Assembly (NCBI RefSeq): GCF_003589595.1
Contig: NW_020654810.1
Coordinates: 17,938,682 to 18,002,681, forward strand
DNA from: Hyposmocoma kahamanoa
Taxonomy: Eukaryota; Arthropoda; Insecta; Lepidoptera; Cosmopterigidae
DNA length: 64,000 bases
Direction: 5' to 3'
The translations under genes were made by a program, and so were the position numbers. Shown piece after piece: positions 1 to 10,700 of this stretch. Under the pieces are notes generated by a model. It ran no database searches and was not told the origin of the DNA. It saw only the letters and a list, made by a program, of their open reading frames with translations. Each line of letters opens with the position of its first letter. Positions within the stretch are counted from its first letter, which is position 1.

Positions 1-58
1 TTCTATTGCCGATAAACATTACGTAGTAAATATACCTATTTGTTAGCTAGGTAATGAT

Positions 59-164
59 GCCTGAAACGTTGGTTTATTTGAAAAAACAAATATACGCGAT
101 TGAAATCCGGAAAAATAGTTTCATTTCCTATGTGTAACAATCGCGAAAACCTATGAACTGGATA
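59..164 (-). repeat. Repeat B copy (partial)
   Basis: Shares GAAACGTTGG, the run through AAATCCGGAAAAATAG, and TAACAATCGCGAAAACCTA with other B copies in the window. In family orientation it is the 5' arm read backwards; the second arm is absent. No coding potential. Confidence 0.75.
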
Positions 165-268
165 GGTAATGATAAAATTGGACACGCAATGTCAAGTACC
201 TTGATTATCTTATTTAAAAGAACCTGTCCAAAATATAACGTTTTAAGTGCTTTTAATATATTTTTTAA

Positions 269-485
269 ATAAATATTCAGTATCGAGTTCTTAGGTTTTC
301 GCGATTGTTACACATAGGAAATGAAACTATTTTTCCGGATTTAACCGTGACCATGTAATATGTCAACCAAGTCAACCGTGACCATGGGACCTGTAAAGGG
401 CCCGAAACGTCGGTTTGTTTGAAAAAACAAATATACGCGATTTAAATCCGGAAAAATAGTTTCATTTCCTATAAATATTCAGTAT
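269..485 (+). mobile_element. Repeat B, short fold-back form with 15 bp target duplication
   Basis: The element body is 284-470 (187 bp). Its left arm runs CGAGTTCTTAGG to TTTTTCCGGATTTAA, and its right arm is the inverse, ending TTTCATTTCCT. The arms are separated by a core containing GTGACCATGGGACCTG and GGGCCCGAAACGTCGG. The 15-base word ATAAATATTCAGTAT occurs directly on both sides (269-283 and 471-485), so this is an insertion with a target-site duplication. No ORF or poly(A) tail is seen. Confidence 0.8.
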
Positions 486-756
486 TATTCAAGTTAGTGA
501 ATTAATGAAAAATATAATATTATCTAATGAATATGTGTAATTAATTATTAGGATTCTATTAATAGTATTATAGATAACAGATTCGCGTTAGAATTTTCGC
601 TATGTTGCCGTTCTGACCACGTGATGTAATAGTACGAGAAGTGATGGATAACCCTGCCACGTCACGCACATATTTTCACGTGTGCAGATAGCGCCTTGAT
701 GTATGTAGTAGTAATAGGTAAATAACTTTCGAACGTTGTATGGAGTGTCCGGAGTG

Positions 757-793
757 TGCCATCAGGCACACGACTTGTTCGTGCCATCATTGT
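757..793 (+). repeat. Repeat A fragment (3' end)
   Basis: Carries CCATCAGGCACACGACTTGT, the end of the ~270 bp repeat A found many times in this window. The rest of the repeat is not recognisable here. Confidence 0.55.
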
Positions 794-1169
794 GTTTGTT
801 TCACAATATTTATTAAATTGCTTTGCTTACAAAATTACTAATGATATGGTGTCTGATAAAAAACCCAAAACTTGCTTCTGCCTAATGCTAAAATAACGAA
901 GTATATATTATTATCACAATATTTTCTAATTTACATTAACATGAAACTATATTACACAGGTTTAGGTAATTAATAAAATGTAAACAAACGTAATGAAGTA
1001 TTTCATGAGGTTACTTGGTGTAAAATTATATTGAATTTAAAAAAAAAGGTTCTAAATATAAATATTATAATATTTTCAAGTCATAGACAACTTTAAGAAA
1101 TTTTATTGTGTTTTACATTGATTTGTCGAGAATAACGGTGAAACAAACAACTTACAAAATGATGATCAT

Positions 1170-2395
1170 TTGTATCAAATGATCATGCTGATGGTATCAG
1201 CGTACGGATTTACATTAATTTGAAATGCAATTAACTATAGAGACAAATCATGAAATTCCATGAAATATAATTTAATATTTTAAGTAATGAATTGACACAC
1301 ACACAGGCACAGACACACAAAAAATAGTATTTGCAATTTTATTGCGCAATAGTTTATTGGTTTTAAGATCATTGGCTTTATTTAAGACTACTCTGAGAGG
1401 GTGAGGGCCTGGTGACTTATAATACAGGTTTAGTTATCTAATACAGTCTCCAGTCTCTCAAAAGCAATACAACATTTAATATTGCTACTATTTTCCTTGT
1501 GTTGAGAAAATAAACCATTATTATATTTTATTTTAATTATTAATATCTGCTTGCAGATTGAATATCAAATTTTTGTAAGATCTGTATGATACTATATTCT
1601 GTCATTTGACAGAATTTTGTTTATTTAAACATATTCTTTACTAAGCTATTCCTTATTAAATGAAATGACTTTCAGTCTTGTATAAAACATTTCTTAGTAT
1701 ATGAAATTTTTTACATCTGCAGGTATGTTCGTGGAATCGATATTAGTTGTTCGTAGAGTTTGTAAAGAACTCTGAAAGTTATTATTGTAAAGCTGTACTA
1801 ACACCTGTATTACTTTCCTAACATACATGCAAAGAACTCTTCACATGTTTACCCTTACTATTATTTTTTAATAATTCAATAGCCATTTTAGTTATACCTT
1901 TCATATAAATTGAAGCCATAGTTAGAAACAATTAATACAACTAACGAAAATTTCAATTATCGAACTTACCACTATAGAAACTGGCATTTCCCGTGTTAAA
2001 TATTCAGAGTAGAGTCATAGGTCGAAAGGTACCAGCCAGAGTCGGTGTAAGGTTAACCCACGAGCGCTCATACAGTTCTAATTTCCTATTTATCTAAAGG
2101 ATCTCGGATTTAGCATCTGACTTGTCGGAATACATCTTACCAATGTCGCTACCATGTCGGAACAATTTGTCGTTTCTATTGTGATTTATTTATTGAATAA
2201 TACAATATAATAATGTCATGTTGACAGGTATACGTAGAATAAATTCGAAGTCTTACGGGAGTAATAATTGAAATCATAAAATGTTATGCAAAAATAATGG
2301 GTCATATGTAACTGTCGCTCTTACTAGAGTTGCATGATAGGGGTTGAAATAATTGTAAAGGCATTGGGTAAACACTAAAGCTTTTATGTTGAGCC
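1170..2395. other. AT-rich stretch without recognised features
   Basis: No open frame of useful length and no repeat that I could match elsewhere in the window. A short GAGGGCCTGGTG segment near 1400 could be a worn LINE 3' UTR, but I cannot support that. Confidence 0.4.
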
Positions 2396-2915
2396 GAGTT
2401 TTTACTATACGAATGCTCTCAGGCCAAGTGTGCTCGTACGAGCTATATCATATATGAGTCTTATCGCATTTTTGTTTACACCTTACGAGTTTATCAGCGT
2501 CCAAATAGCATTTGTCTCCTTGCCCGACTGATCTGCTGTTGCGTGGTATAGGAGTTGTGGCAGATATGTTAATAGCTGAAGTACAAACTCATGAAACAGA
2601 AAAAAAACAAAGCAAGCGAAAAATTTCGACCAGAAAATGGATTTTAAGATGTGACTACCTGGGTGCTTTAAATAATTTTATTCGTGAAGTGGAAGAGGAA
2701 GGTAAAAACACGTTTGAACTCTCGTATTATCACGTTCATTCCACTTTTTCTTAATTGGTGCCATTTTATTTTCATAAAATGAGCCGAGCATACTCGTAAA
2801 AGTAGAACTGAGTCCGCTCTAATCGATTACCGGTGTCCGAGTGCGCTCGGATGACGTGTTTACACGCTACGATTAGCGTCCGAGCAGGTCCGAGCGTACT
2901 CGTATAGTGAAAACC
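2396..2915 (+). mobile_element. Non-autonomous Harbinger/PIF-like element with terminal inverted repeats
   Basis: The left end (2396-2424, TTTTTACTATACGAATGCTC) and right end (2887-2915) are imperfect inverted repeats: the reverse complement of the right end reads TTTTCACTATACGAGTACGC. A subterminal word, TGTTTACACC/TGTTTACACGCTACGA followed by TCAGCGTCC/TTAGCGTCC, recurs near both ends. Between them lies a short frame resembling the start of a Harbinger nuclease. At ~520 bp it is far shorter than an autonomous element (about 3 kb), so it is an internally deleted derivative. The right end abuts repeat A at 2916. No clear 3 bp target duplication was seen. Confidence 0.55.
2521..2754 (+). pseudogene. 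Harbinger transposase (HARBI1-like) N-terminal remnant
   Basis: The frame encodes a DLLLRGIGVVADMLIAEV stretch, a basic linker (KKQSKRK), and KWILRCDYLGALNNFIREVE. The last part resembles the opening of Harbinger/HARBI1-type nucleases, where a W(V/I)R.WL.RR...GA...L..EL segment precedes the DDE nuclease fold. Only about 78 codons remain before a stop, the catalytic DDE domain is absent, and the piece sits inside a 520 bp element with terminal inverted repeats. It cannot encode an active nuclease. The family assignment is from remembered motif shape. An unrelated short ORF is possible, but its position between matching TIRs supports a transposon origin. Confidence 0.5.
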
Positions 2916-3173
2916 CGGGGGACGAACAAGTCGAGCGCCTGACGCTAAGCGACACGCCTGCTATGAGCGTTAAATAATAAAGATCTGAGAGGCACCACCA
3001 CAGCGCCCGTCACCCTGAGACATAAGATGACAAGTACGATGTGCCTGTAATTTCACCAGCACTCTTCAAAACAGGAACTCAGTAGTGCACACATTACTGC
3101 TTGGCGGCAGAAATAGGGAAGGCGGTGGTAGTACTTACCTGAAGTAACTGTTTTACCAGGAGTTCTACAAGTT
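2916..3173 (-). repeat. Repeat A copy
   Basis: Read on the minus strand this is repeat A nearly end to end: GGACGAACAAGTCG at one side, CACCCTGAGACATAAG in the middle, TTGGCGGCAGAAATAGG, and GGAGTTCTAC at the other side. It is flush with the right end of the Harbinger-like element. Confidence 0.8.
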
Positions 3174-3599
3174 GCACTTAGAGACGTTTTTTATACTTGT
3201 TTAATGGACAAAAAAATACTAATTATTGTCTTAAAAATAAGTAAGATAACCTATATACAGCTAAATATTACATCCTAGTTACCATAAAACATGTCGTTAA
3301 ATAAGGACTCTGTAAGTTTTCTCACAAACACTAATTTCCATACATGCGGGACGTTCCAAATTTTCTTTAGAAAGAGCCATACATTACAAATAGCATATTC
3401 AGTCCGTATGGAGAAAACAAAGTGATTTCAGGTACGCTTGTCGGCGGCCAAGTTTCTAAGTTATTAGCTATCTGATAGTAAGACATAGATATAGGAAAAA
3501 GTGGTTGCGCTAATATAGTTAAATATTATGTAATATCAATTTAAATATACCTCCGTGTACACGTCTTTTTTAGCTCCATTTTCGGCTCATTCTCATATA

Positions 3600-3900
3600 C
3601 GAGTGTAAGACTTGATCAGTTTAAGAACTCGGGAGCCATAGAAGCTTTTGAAATGTGTATGCTGGCTATAAGATTGGCCCAACGGATTACTAATGAAAAA
3701 TCCTTCGATAAATCAAATTTACATACTAATATTGCAAACTGTTGTAGTGAAATATTCTATCTAGGAGATATGCTTGGACGCAGATACGGATACTTAACAT
3801 TAGGTATGGATAGGAATTGTGAGCAATTTAGATTTTCTCCGTCGCAAGAAAAAAGAACATCTACGGAGCTGCCTGCCAATCTTCACTGATTCTAGATAGT
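3600..3900 (+). pseudogene. RTE-like LINE reverse transcriptase C-terminal relic (weak)
   Basis: A frame reads IEAFEMCMLAIRL, RITNEKSFD, and further on YLGDMLGRRYGYLTL. RTE-type LINE polyproteins have IEAFEMW.YRR...RVTNE.VL followed by VAYLGHVLR...YSLLQL after the reverse transcriptase. The match is fragmentary and frameshifted, so this is a decayed copy of a family whose later part may be represented at 8.8-9.1 kb. A chance match is possible. Confidence 0.35.
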
Positions 3901-3994
3901 AGAGATATTCTTCGAAAAGAGTAAAATGAAGAAGAAGTATACCAAACAATTAAATATTTCATTTCATCATTGGACTAGATAAGTATTTATAGGA

Positions 3995-4118
3995 GATTGC
4001 ATGGATACAAACGCGCGACTGCATCGATACAAACGCTTGATTGCGCCGATACAAACGCACGATTGCATCGCAACTCATGGGATTTATATGCTAAAAATCG
4101 CCGTGTGTAACAGCTCTT
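3995..4118. repeat. Truncated fold-back MITE with a 22 bp tandem array
   Basis: Three consecutive 22-base units (3999-4020, 4021-4042, 4043-4064) of the form GCATCGATACAAACGCxxGATT, then a partial fourth. The stretch ends GTGTGTAACAGCTCTTAT, which matches the terminus of the more complete element at 27848-28056. The left terminus is missing. Confidence 0.6.
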
Positions 4119-4754
4119 ATTGTCACTTTTAGGTGTCACTCTTCTTTCTAGTTATAAATAGTCTCTCAGTTGCATAAACGGTTATCAACTTTAATACGTA
4201 GTAATGACGAATTGTTACCCCCGTCAGTTGGTATTATATAAAAAAAGTCCTGTCTCATATTTTGCTTTGATGAAGTAGTTATAGTCAAATACTCTAAAGA
4301 AGAAGAAGAAGAAAAAGAACATTTCTGGATCTCACTGCCAATGACGTACATAGGTTTTTATTGATATCATACAATATGATACAACTTAAACTAAAATACT
4401 ATCACTGTGCGGCTGTGTAGTAGGCAAAATACTCCATTCCGCTAAAGCTCGAATAAAGACATTAATTTCCACACTGAATAAGTAACGGTATCAATGAGTA
4501 ACACAACAACACACAACACAATCGCGCTATTACGCAATATTTCTTTACTAAATAATTCAGTGCAGTCATGCCATCAGCGCTACGTGACCGTTGGACACAT
4601 GTAATCCACCAGTGATACCTCATGAATGTCTCATTTATCATCCGGAGGATTGTCATTCTTACATTAAGCCCTGTATTTGCTTGTCTTGTTGGTTGTATTA
4701 GGTCAGGCGTTAAAAAGGTTACATTTGATAAAAGATATAGATAAATTTATTTCA

Positions 4755-4945
4755 ATATAACTTCATTTAATACAATACAAGCAAAACAAATTCAATTAAA
4801 GCTATTATAGTATTAAAGTAAGCATTAAGAAGGGAATCTAAATTATGCATACTTCATAGTAAAGCTATACATTTTAATATTAGAACCTAATATGTAATTG
4901 CGATGCCTAAACTAAGTAAATGTGTACCTGTATTTTAGACATCTT
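4755..4945 (+). repeat. Dispersed repeat D, copy 1
   Basis: About 190 bp matching segments at 40.4 kb and 54.1 kb. Shared words include AATACAATACAAG, CATAGTAAAGCTATACATTT, GTAATTGCGAT, ACTAAGTAAATG and ACCTGTATTTT. AT-rich, no ORF. Family unknown. Confidence 0.65.
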
Positions 4946-5221
4946 TTTTGGCAAATTTCTTTATTATACAGCTTGAAAAGAGATTTTCTATATTTAACAA
5001 TAAAATAATTGGTAGTTATAATTAATAATTGTAATTTACTTTTAATAGCCGCATGGTAGTTGCACAGACGCCTAATAAATGCCAATAAACTCAAACTAAA
5101 AAATATCTTTATTTAGTAAATAAGCAAATTACACTTGAAATCTTCAAATTGATTTCAACAACAACAAGAAAATCATTCATTGTTTTTTGTTATAACTATT
5201 AGGCATTGTTTTTAGTAACAA

Positions 5222-5497
5222 TAGGCTCCTTGTAAAAGAGTTCGTCCAGAGAAGTACGGCCACCTTGTCTATGTTTGCCGCCATGCAGTAATGCGAGTCT
5301 TAATGCGTTCCGGTTTCAAAGGTAAGGGTGGAATTACAGGCACATGGTACTTGTCAATTTATGTCTCAGGGTCACATGCGCAGTGGCAGTGCCTCTCAGA
5401 TCTTTGCAACTTAAACCTCTGGGCGGCAGCACAGTCGTGTCGCTTACCACCAGGCTCACGACTTGTTCGCCCCGTCCCTTAGTATTATAAAAAAAAA
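5222..5497 (+). repeat. Repeat A copy
   Basis: Nearly complete: starts GGCTCCTTGTAAAAGAGTTC, contains TTTGCCGCCATGCAGTAATG and GGAATTACAGGCACATGG, and ends ACGACTTGTTCGCCCCGTC, TAGTATTATAAAAAA. The A-rich 3' end with no coding capacity suggests a SINE-like retroposon. It resembles abundant lepidopteran SINE-like families, though I cannot confirm a named one. Confidence 0.85.
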
Positions 5498-5530
5498 TTG
5501 CACAGTGCTATCAGTATATCAAGTGTCATT

Positions 5531-5787
5531 TGAGGCCATGAGAACCATAGTGGCCTAACTCATTTTTTTACAATATTGAGTTTATGATTTTTTCCAGTTC
5601 AAATTGATCATTTTGATAGAATCAGAAAGGCCTAAAAGTGATACAACGAATTTTCACTAGATGGCAGCATAATCATTGTTATGGTTTTTAGTCTGTGATC
5701 TAAATTTGAGGTGCCATACTGGCCTAAGTAAGATAGGCCACTATGGCTTGTCCATTGAATTAGGCCACTATGTTTCTCATGGCCTCA
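5531..5787. mobile_element. 257 bp MITE with 28 bp terminal inverted repeats
   Basis: The ends at 5531-5558 (TGAGGCCATGAGAACCATAG) and 5760-5787 are inverted repeats of 28 bp with one mismatch. A third related word, GATAGGCCACTATGGC, lies inside near 5731. There is no ORF. The size and structure are those of a DNA-transposon MITE; the superfamily cannot be told from the ends. Confidence 0.7.
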
Positions 5788-5799
5788 TTTTTAATATAC

Positions 5800-6670
5800 T
5801 TTTTAAATAAAGATAATAAATTTTTCATAATTGCACAGTTTGGGCACCTAATGAAAACTTAAGCTATGTATAAAAAAAGAGGAAAATAACAAAAATATAG
5901 TATGTCCTGCCGTTTGTGAGACACTGTTTCTTACTAGGAATTTTAGCGTCTATGAAGATAATTTAATGCGTAAAAACTTTATTAGCATCTTTATCAATTG
6001 ATGCTTGTTCAAATATTCGGTTAGAATAATGGATTTTCCAAAAATCGGACACAATGTGAGATCTTCTTTGGGCATTTGCCGCTATTCTTAGTAGTTTCAA
6101 ATTTAGCCATCCACGCACAGTAGAGTCATTAAAAATTTTATGCGTTAGCTGAAATTATAAATAAAATAAAAATCAATTCCTGTACACTTGTTTTTATCGC
6201 CATTATCAGTGTACAAATATATAAATCATAAAGAAATTGGCAACTATTACCAAAGGGCTGGAGATCTGGCGTCCTGAAATACAGACCTTCCCTTTATTTT
6301 AGGTACCAGCCCCCCACAGTATAATTAGGTATCGTTGTTACGTATTTGTTCTTAATATCATGCTTAGTGTACTTCCTACATTGTGGTGAGAAAATAATCA
6401 TCATATTTGAAATGTAAACAAGTCCAAGTTATTCGTAAGATCACGTAACTTTATTTTCACCACAATTATAGCTCATTAGTCACATTCCACGTAAAAATCT
6501 AGTCTAGCACACGTGTTCCCCGAACTGGAAAAACTGCCCCATCGGCCGCACTCTTATTTTCAGTAGGGGTTTAAAACGGTGGAAATAACACGATGCCGGT
6601 GTTACCATTTTATGTATCGAAATTATATCTTACCCAATAGATTGTCATAATTGTTATAAAAAATATATAA
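5800..6670. other. AT-rich stretch, no gene recognised
   Basis: No supported coding region. A CTGGAGATCTGGCGTCC to GGTACCAGCCCCCCAC segment near 6258-6317 has the look of a worn LINE 3' UTR, but no coding remnant joins it. Confidence 0.35.
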
Positions 6671-6673
6671 AAA

Positions 6674-6725
6674 TGTAATGTGTCAGGATTCTTATAGAAA
6701 AATGTAAGAATCCTGACATATTACA
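6674..6725. repeat. Short inverted repeat (hairpin)
   Basis: Arms 6674-6694 and 6705-6725 (TGTAATGTGTCAGGATTCTT and its inverse) pair over 21 bp with one mismatch around a 10-base loop. Confidence 0.85.
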
Positions 6726-7195
6726 CTTTATACGCTGATATTGTATACGAAAATGATTATAGAAGTAGATGTCATGTATGTACTTCAAATATCAGACTAT
6801 ACATCAAAATACTACTATTACTACTCATAAAGGTATGTCACTTTAGGATGTGGTCACACAAGCTGCATACCGACTGCATCGCAACGACAAAATAGCGTTG
6901 TATTGCAGTTTGAATGCATTCAGCTCAACTGCTCGCCAACTTCATGCTGGCTAAAGGTTGACTGATGGTTGACTAAACGCCAGCTACACCAGCAGTCGGC
7001 AGTCGTGATGCAATCACGATGCACTTAGGGTGCAATCGTCATGACTGCATTGAAACTAAATTTCCCCTGCTATTTTGGAGTTGCGAGAGGAAACTTCGAA
7101 ACAAATAATGAATTCATTGCTCGTTTATGAAAAACGTCGAAAATATTGCTATTTAATGCAAGAGTAAACATGCATTTACTGGACAACATTATGTG

Positions 7196-7425
7196 GCAGT
7201 AGAGTTCCTTATCAAAAAGTTCGACCAGAGAAGTACCTTCCCTATTTCTACCGGCAAGCAGTAATGTGAGCGTTACTGCGGTTTTTACTGGTTAAATTAA
7301 AGGCACAGGGAACTTTTCAACTTACGTCTCAGGGTGACTTGCGCAGTGGCAGTGCCCCTCAGATCTTGCGATTTAAATATCTGCAACTCTTATAGACAGA
7401 TCAGGCGCACGACTTATTCGTCCCG
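7196..7425 (+). repeat. Repeat A copy (divergent)
   Basis: AGTAGAGTTCCTTATCAAAA start, CTACCGGCAAGCAGTAATGT, CTCAGGGTGACTTGCGCAGT, and a CGACTTATTCGTCCCGTC end. An internal segment and the A-tail are worn. Confidence 0.75.
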
Positions 7426-7429
7426 TCTA

Positions 7430-8450
7430 TATATCGTCGCGTAACGTCAAGATGAAGCCAAGCGTTAATCTATTACATATCACAAAAAAATTATGTCACG
7501 TACCTGTACCATGAGTTTACAATGTGAGTAGTACAATTTGACGACTCTATTCTGTGACTGTGAATTCATCATCACCAATTATTGCTAATGCTTTGATATG
7601 AAATTCCTTAATATGAAATTAATTGGTCCACTGCTAGGTTTCCAACTAACGGAATTGAAAAGTTGAAGTAAAAGGAAATACTTCTCTTAAATGAAATAAA
7701 CGTAGACAAGCCATCCAAAAATATCAGAGACAGAATCTTTAAGGCGCGTTTATTCGACATGCGCTCACGCCGCGCGTCTACGTTAACTGTCATGGCAAAA
7801 TGCGCTCTATTTATTTAGCTTTTACATTTTAACTTAAAAGAGCGGGCACGCGGGCGAGGCTGTCTTGTCTTTGGTTTACGTGGCGGCCGCGCAGTGTCCG
7901 TTGTATTATTCCAAGTAATTTAAATGTTGTTGCCTAGTAAATAGAATTCAAATTCGCCATTCATTTACGTGAAAGCGTGATAACTGGGTGGTCGCCGCGC
8001 GGCTGCCGCGTGAAAAATTTCGCGTCGTATAAGTGGGCGCTCAGGCTTTCTTGAATAGTGTCCTATATAGAATGGTGTCAAATTATATGCTCGATACGAA
8101 TATAAACAATAACAGTTTAAAATAAAAAAAACCATTTTACAAATGGCGGACTACACTTATAGTACACTATTTTGTGTATAATGAAGTTTAAATAAATAAA
8201 TCCAATTTACTTTCAAAATAACGTGATGTCTTTATAAATATTTTTATTATGATTACAAAATAAAGTTATGATATTTCGCAAATGAATTCCTATACACTGT
8301 AAACTTCATTATTCAATAAAAGAAGTTTCAGTCGGGTATAAAACGTTTCGTCGTTTATAAACACTATTCAGATTTATACAAGAATAAGAAAAAATCTGGA
8401 TAATTGGCGACTTTTTAAGTTAAATGAATGGCTTTTTTATGATATTGAAC
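7430..8450. other. Unique stretch with two GC-rich patches
   Basis: Patches at about 7735-7790 and 7840-8060 are rich in CG dinucleotides (GCCGCGCGGCTGCCGCG at 7995) within AT-rich DNA. I see no exon signals or terminal repeats. They could be unmethylated regulatory DNA or an unrecognised transposon. Confidence 0.3.
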
Positions 8451-8451
8451 A

Positions 8452-8720
8452 ACGGGACTTACAAGTCGTGCGCTTGATGGTAAGCGGCACGCCTGTCAGT
8501 GACAGTTGCCACTCAGTGCATTAAATCGCAAAGATCTGATCGGCCTACCACTGCGCCTGTGACCCTGAGATATGAGTGTCTCATATACTTGTAATTTCAC
8601 CAGCACCCTTACCCTTCAAAACCGCAACGCAGTAATGCTCACGTTACTGTTTGGCGGCAGAAATAAGTAAAATATTAGTTCTTTCCTGGACAAACCATTT
8701 CACAAGGAGCTCTACTGCTT
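8452..8720 (-). repeat. Repeat A copy
   Basis: Minus-strand copy covering the full length, from ACGGGACTTACAAGTCGTGC through CAGCACCCTTACCCTTCAAA to ACAAGGAGCTCTACTGCT. Confidence 0.85.
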
Positions 8721-8789
8721 TATAGAATAATGGACTATATTAAAACCATATGATGAATTAGATCAGGAAGTTTTTTTTTCTTGTAATGC

Positions 8790-9120
8790 CTCTTCGACTA
8801 ATGAAGAATCTACCAATATTCTACATACTGTCCTCTGTCTCGCACGAGGTATAATAAGTTGCGTGAGTTCAAAACTCCTATCCATTCTCTAGTGCTATCA
8901 AGCCACCCCTTTTTTTGCGACCTACTTTCCTCCTTCTAGCAATCTTTCCCATTATAAATAACTGCAGCAAACTGTGTCTGTGATATCTAATGACATATCC
9001 TAGATAAGCAACTTTTCTGCGTTTGATCTTCAGAAGTAGTTTCCTGATTTTACCTATGCGTCGGAAATAAATAAATCGGATACCAATCCAATGTTCCCAA
9101 GTGTTCATTTTAAACACAGT
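8790..9120 (-). pseudogene. RTE-like LINE polyprotein C-terminal relic
   Basis: On the minus strand a frame reads KRRKVAYLGYVIRYHRHSL, LQLFIMGKIARRRKVGRKK. This matches the signature after the reverse transcriptase in RTE-type LINEs (IKRRKVAYLGHV.R...SLLQLI..GKI.GRR..GRK...W). The frame breaks just after GRKK, where KKSWL would be expected, then continues as remnants such as ILVDSSLVEEALQEK. The endonuclease and reverse transcriptase domains are missing, as in a 5'-truncated insertion. It is not functional. Confidence 0.65.
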
Positions 9121-9304
9121 CAGTCTCAGAATGAATTTTGCCAGATTTTGAATATAACACTTTGAATAATAAGTAAAGAAAAACTACTATTTATTATTAG
9201 GTCAGTGTTCTTTAAAAGTAGCGATTGTTCATTAGTGCCAAAACAAACGCATACATTGCACATTTCTTCATGTTATCAGTCATGTGCTGATTGTCATGGT
9301 TACT

Positions 9305-9420
9305 GTAACCATGGGACCTGTAAAGGCCCTGAAACGTTGGTTTGTTTGAGAAAACAAATATACGTGATTTAATAGTTTTACTTCCTATGTGTAATAATCG
9401 CGAAAACCTAAGAACTCTAT
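9305..9420 (-). repeat. Repeat B copy (partial)
   Basis: Contains TAACCATGGGACCTGTAAAG, GAAACGTTGGTTTGTTTGAG and AATCGCGAAAACCTAAGAAC. It represents the 5' arm and part of the core in inverse orientation. A short ATGGTTACTGTAACCATG palindrome marks its left edge. Confidence 0.75.
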
Positions 9421-10700
9421 GCTCTTTATCTAATATAATATATCAAGTCTATTCATTTTGCAAAACACCGCAGTAAAATCCTCTTTGTAGAGGCTGTAGG
9501 TAAAATGATGTACGACTATTGCAATATCAAGTGTTTCATACAATTTTTAAGTTTTTATCTAAAGTATAGCAACTCACTCTAAACAAAATACAATTTATTT
9601 AAGGTACAAAGTACTTAATTGGAAGACGACGAGAATAATCGAACTAATAATTTATTTAAAAAAACGAATGCCGTTGGGAATACTGGCTGGCAGACAAATC
9701 ATTGTTCGAAATTTAAATTGTCCGGTGCGGCGGCGCGGTGGCGACGTATCGGCTGTCACATTACGCTACGCTGCTGGTGTTATTATGAAACTTTTTGAAG
9801 GGTCTCCGGCCGCCGGCACGACGCCCACAGTGCTCGGGCGGATGCTATGCTAGTATGGAATAGTCCTTTATTTTACTTTAGAAATTGTTCGAATTTTCAC
9901 AGCGCTGTCCGATTATAATGTAAGAACTTCGTCAAACGATTATGCTTGTTAGTTAGATTAGTTGAGGACGACTTTCATTTAGTAATAAATTCAGATGAAA
10001 CATAGGTTTTCTATCTATATGCATTGTAACGACTGCGTCTCAGGTAGATTATACACCTCATAAGCGTGGCTAGAATTTTCGAACAAACTTGAAACTGTCC
10101 TTTCACCGTATGACTTTTAGCAGAGACCAAACCAAAGTATCAGTAACGAACAAAAGACGGTCACTTTAGCTGTCATAATGAGTCACCGTCTAATATCGAT
10201 AACATTTTATAAAAAAAAACGCTGTAAAAAAGTCCACCTCCACACTTGGACAATCGTAGCATAGTCCAGGAGGCGCATATGGTAATTCCTTATTCCAATA
10301 GGAAATAGAGGCGGTCACTGGCAATAATCCATCACGGGCCTTATTTGTTTGTCCTGCGGTCCAAACACGATCCGGACACGGTCCGGTCATGTTTTATGTC
10401 GCTTTACGTATTCCTTACAGGTTTTGATAAATATTTGTTGCTACTTCGGCTACACGGCTCGAATTGAATATCCGGAATGAGGGGCGCTTTTGATTGGCAC
10501 GGGTTACGAATATGTTTGAATTTGTTATTTTAGTTTTTTTTTTTTGTAGTAGAATGTATTCTTTTGTTTACATTTTTAACTAAAGCAAAAATTTCACTAA
10601 TCAATTGTAACTGATGATTTGTTTCTAGCCTAGTTATTCCATTAACTTAAGGATTCGAAATTTAAAAATAAATATTAATATGTTATTTTAATTGCTAATT
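9421..10700. other. Unique stretch with GC-rich islands, no supported gene
   Basis: Segments 9715-9845 (GTGCGGCGGCGCGGTGGCGA) and 10230-10400 are richer in GC than their surroundings and do not match other repeats in the window. Open frames here are 60-70 codons with no recognisable motif. They may be conserved non-coding DNA, or exons too short to judge. Confidence 0.35.

Noticed and set aside
3995..4070. CRISPR-like array
   Set aside because: The 22 bp units are contiguous with no spacers, and the genome is eukaryotic; this is a short tandem in a MITE.
6845..7060. Further member of the 27.85 kb fold-back MITE family
   Set aside because: Shares GCATCG/GCAATC words but I could not find matching terminal repeats.
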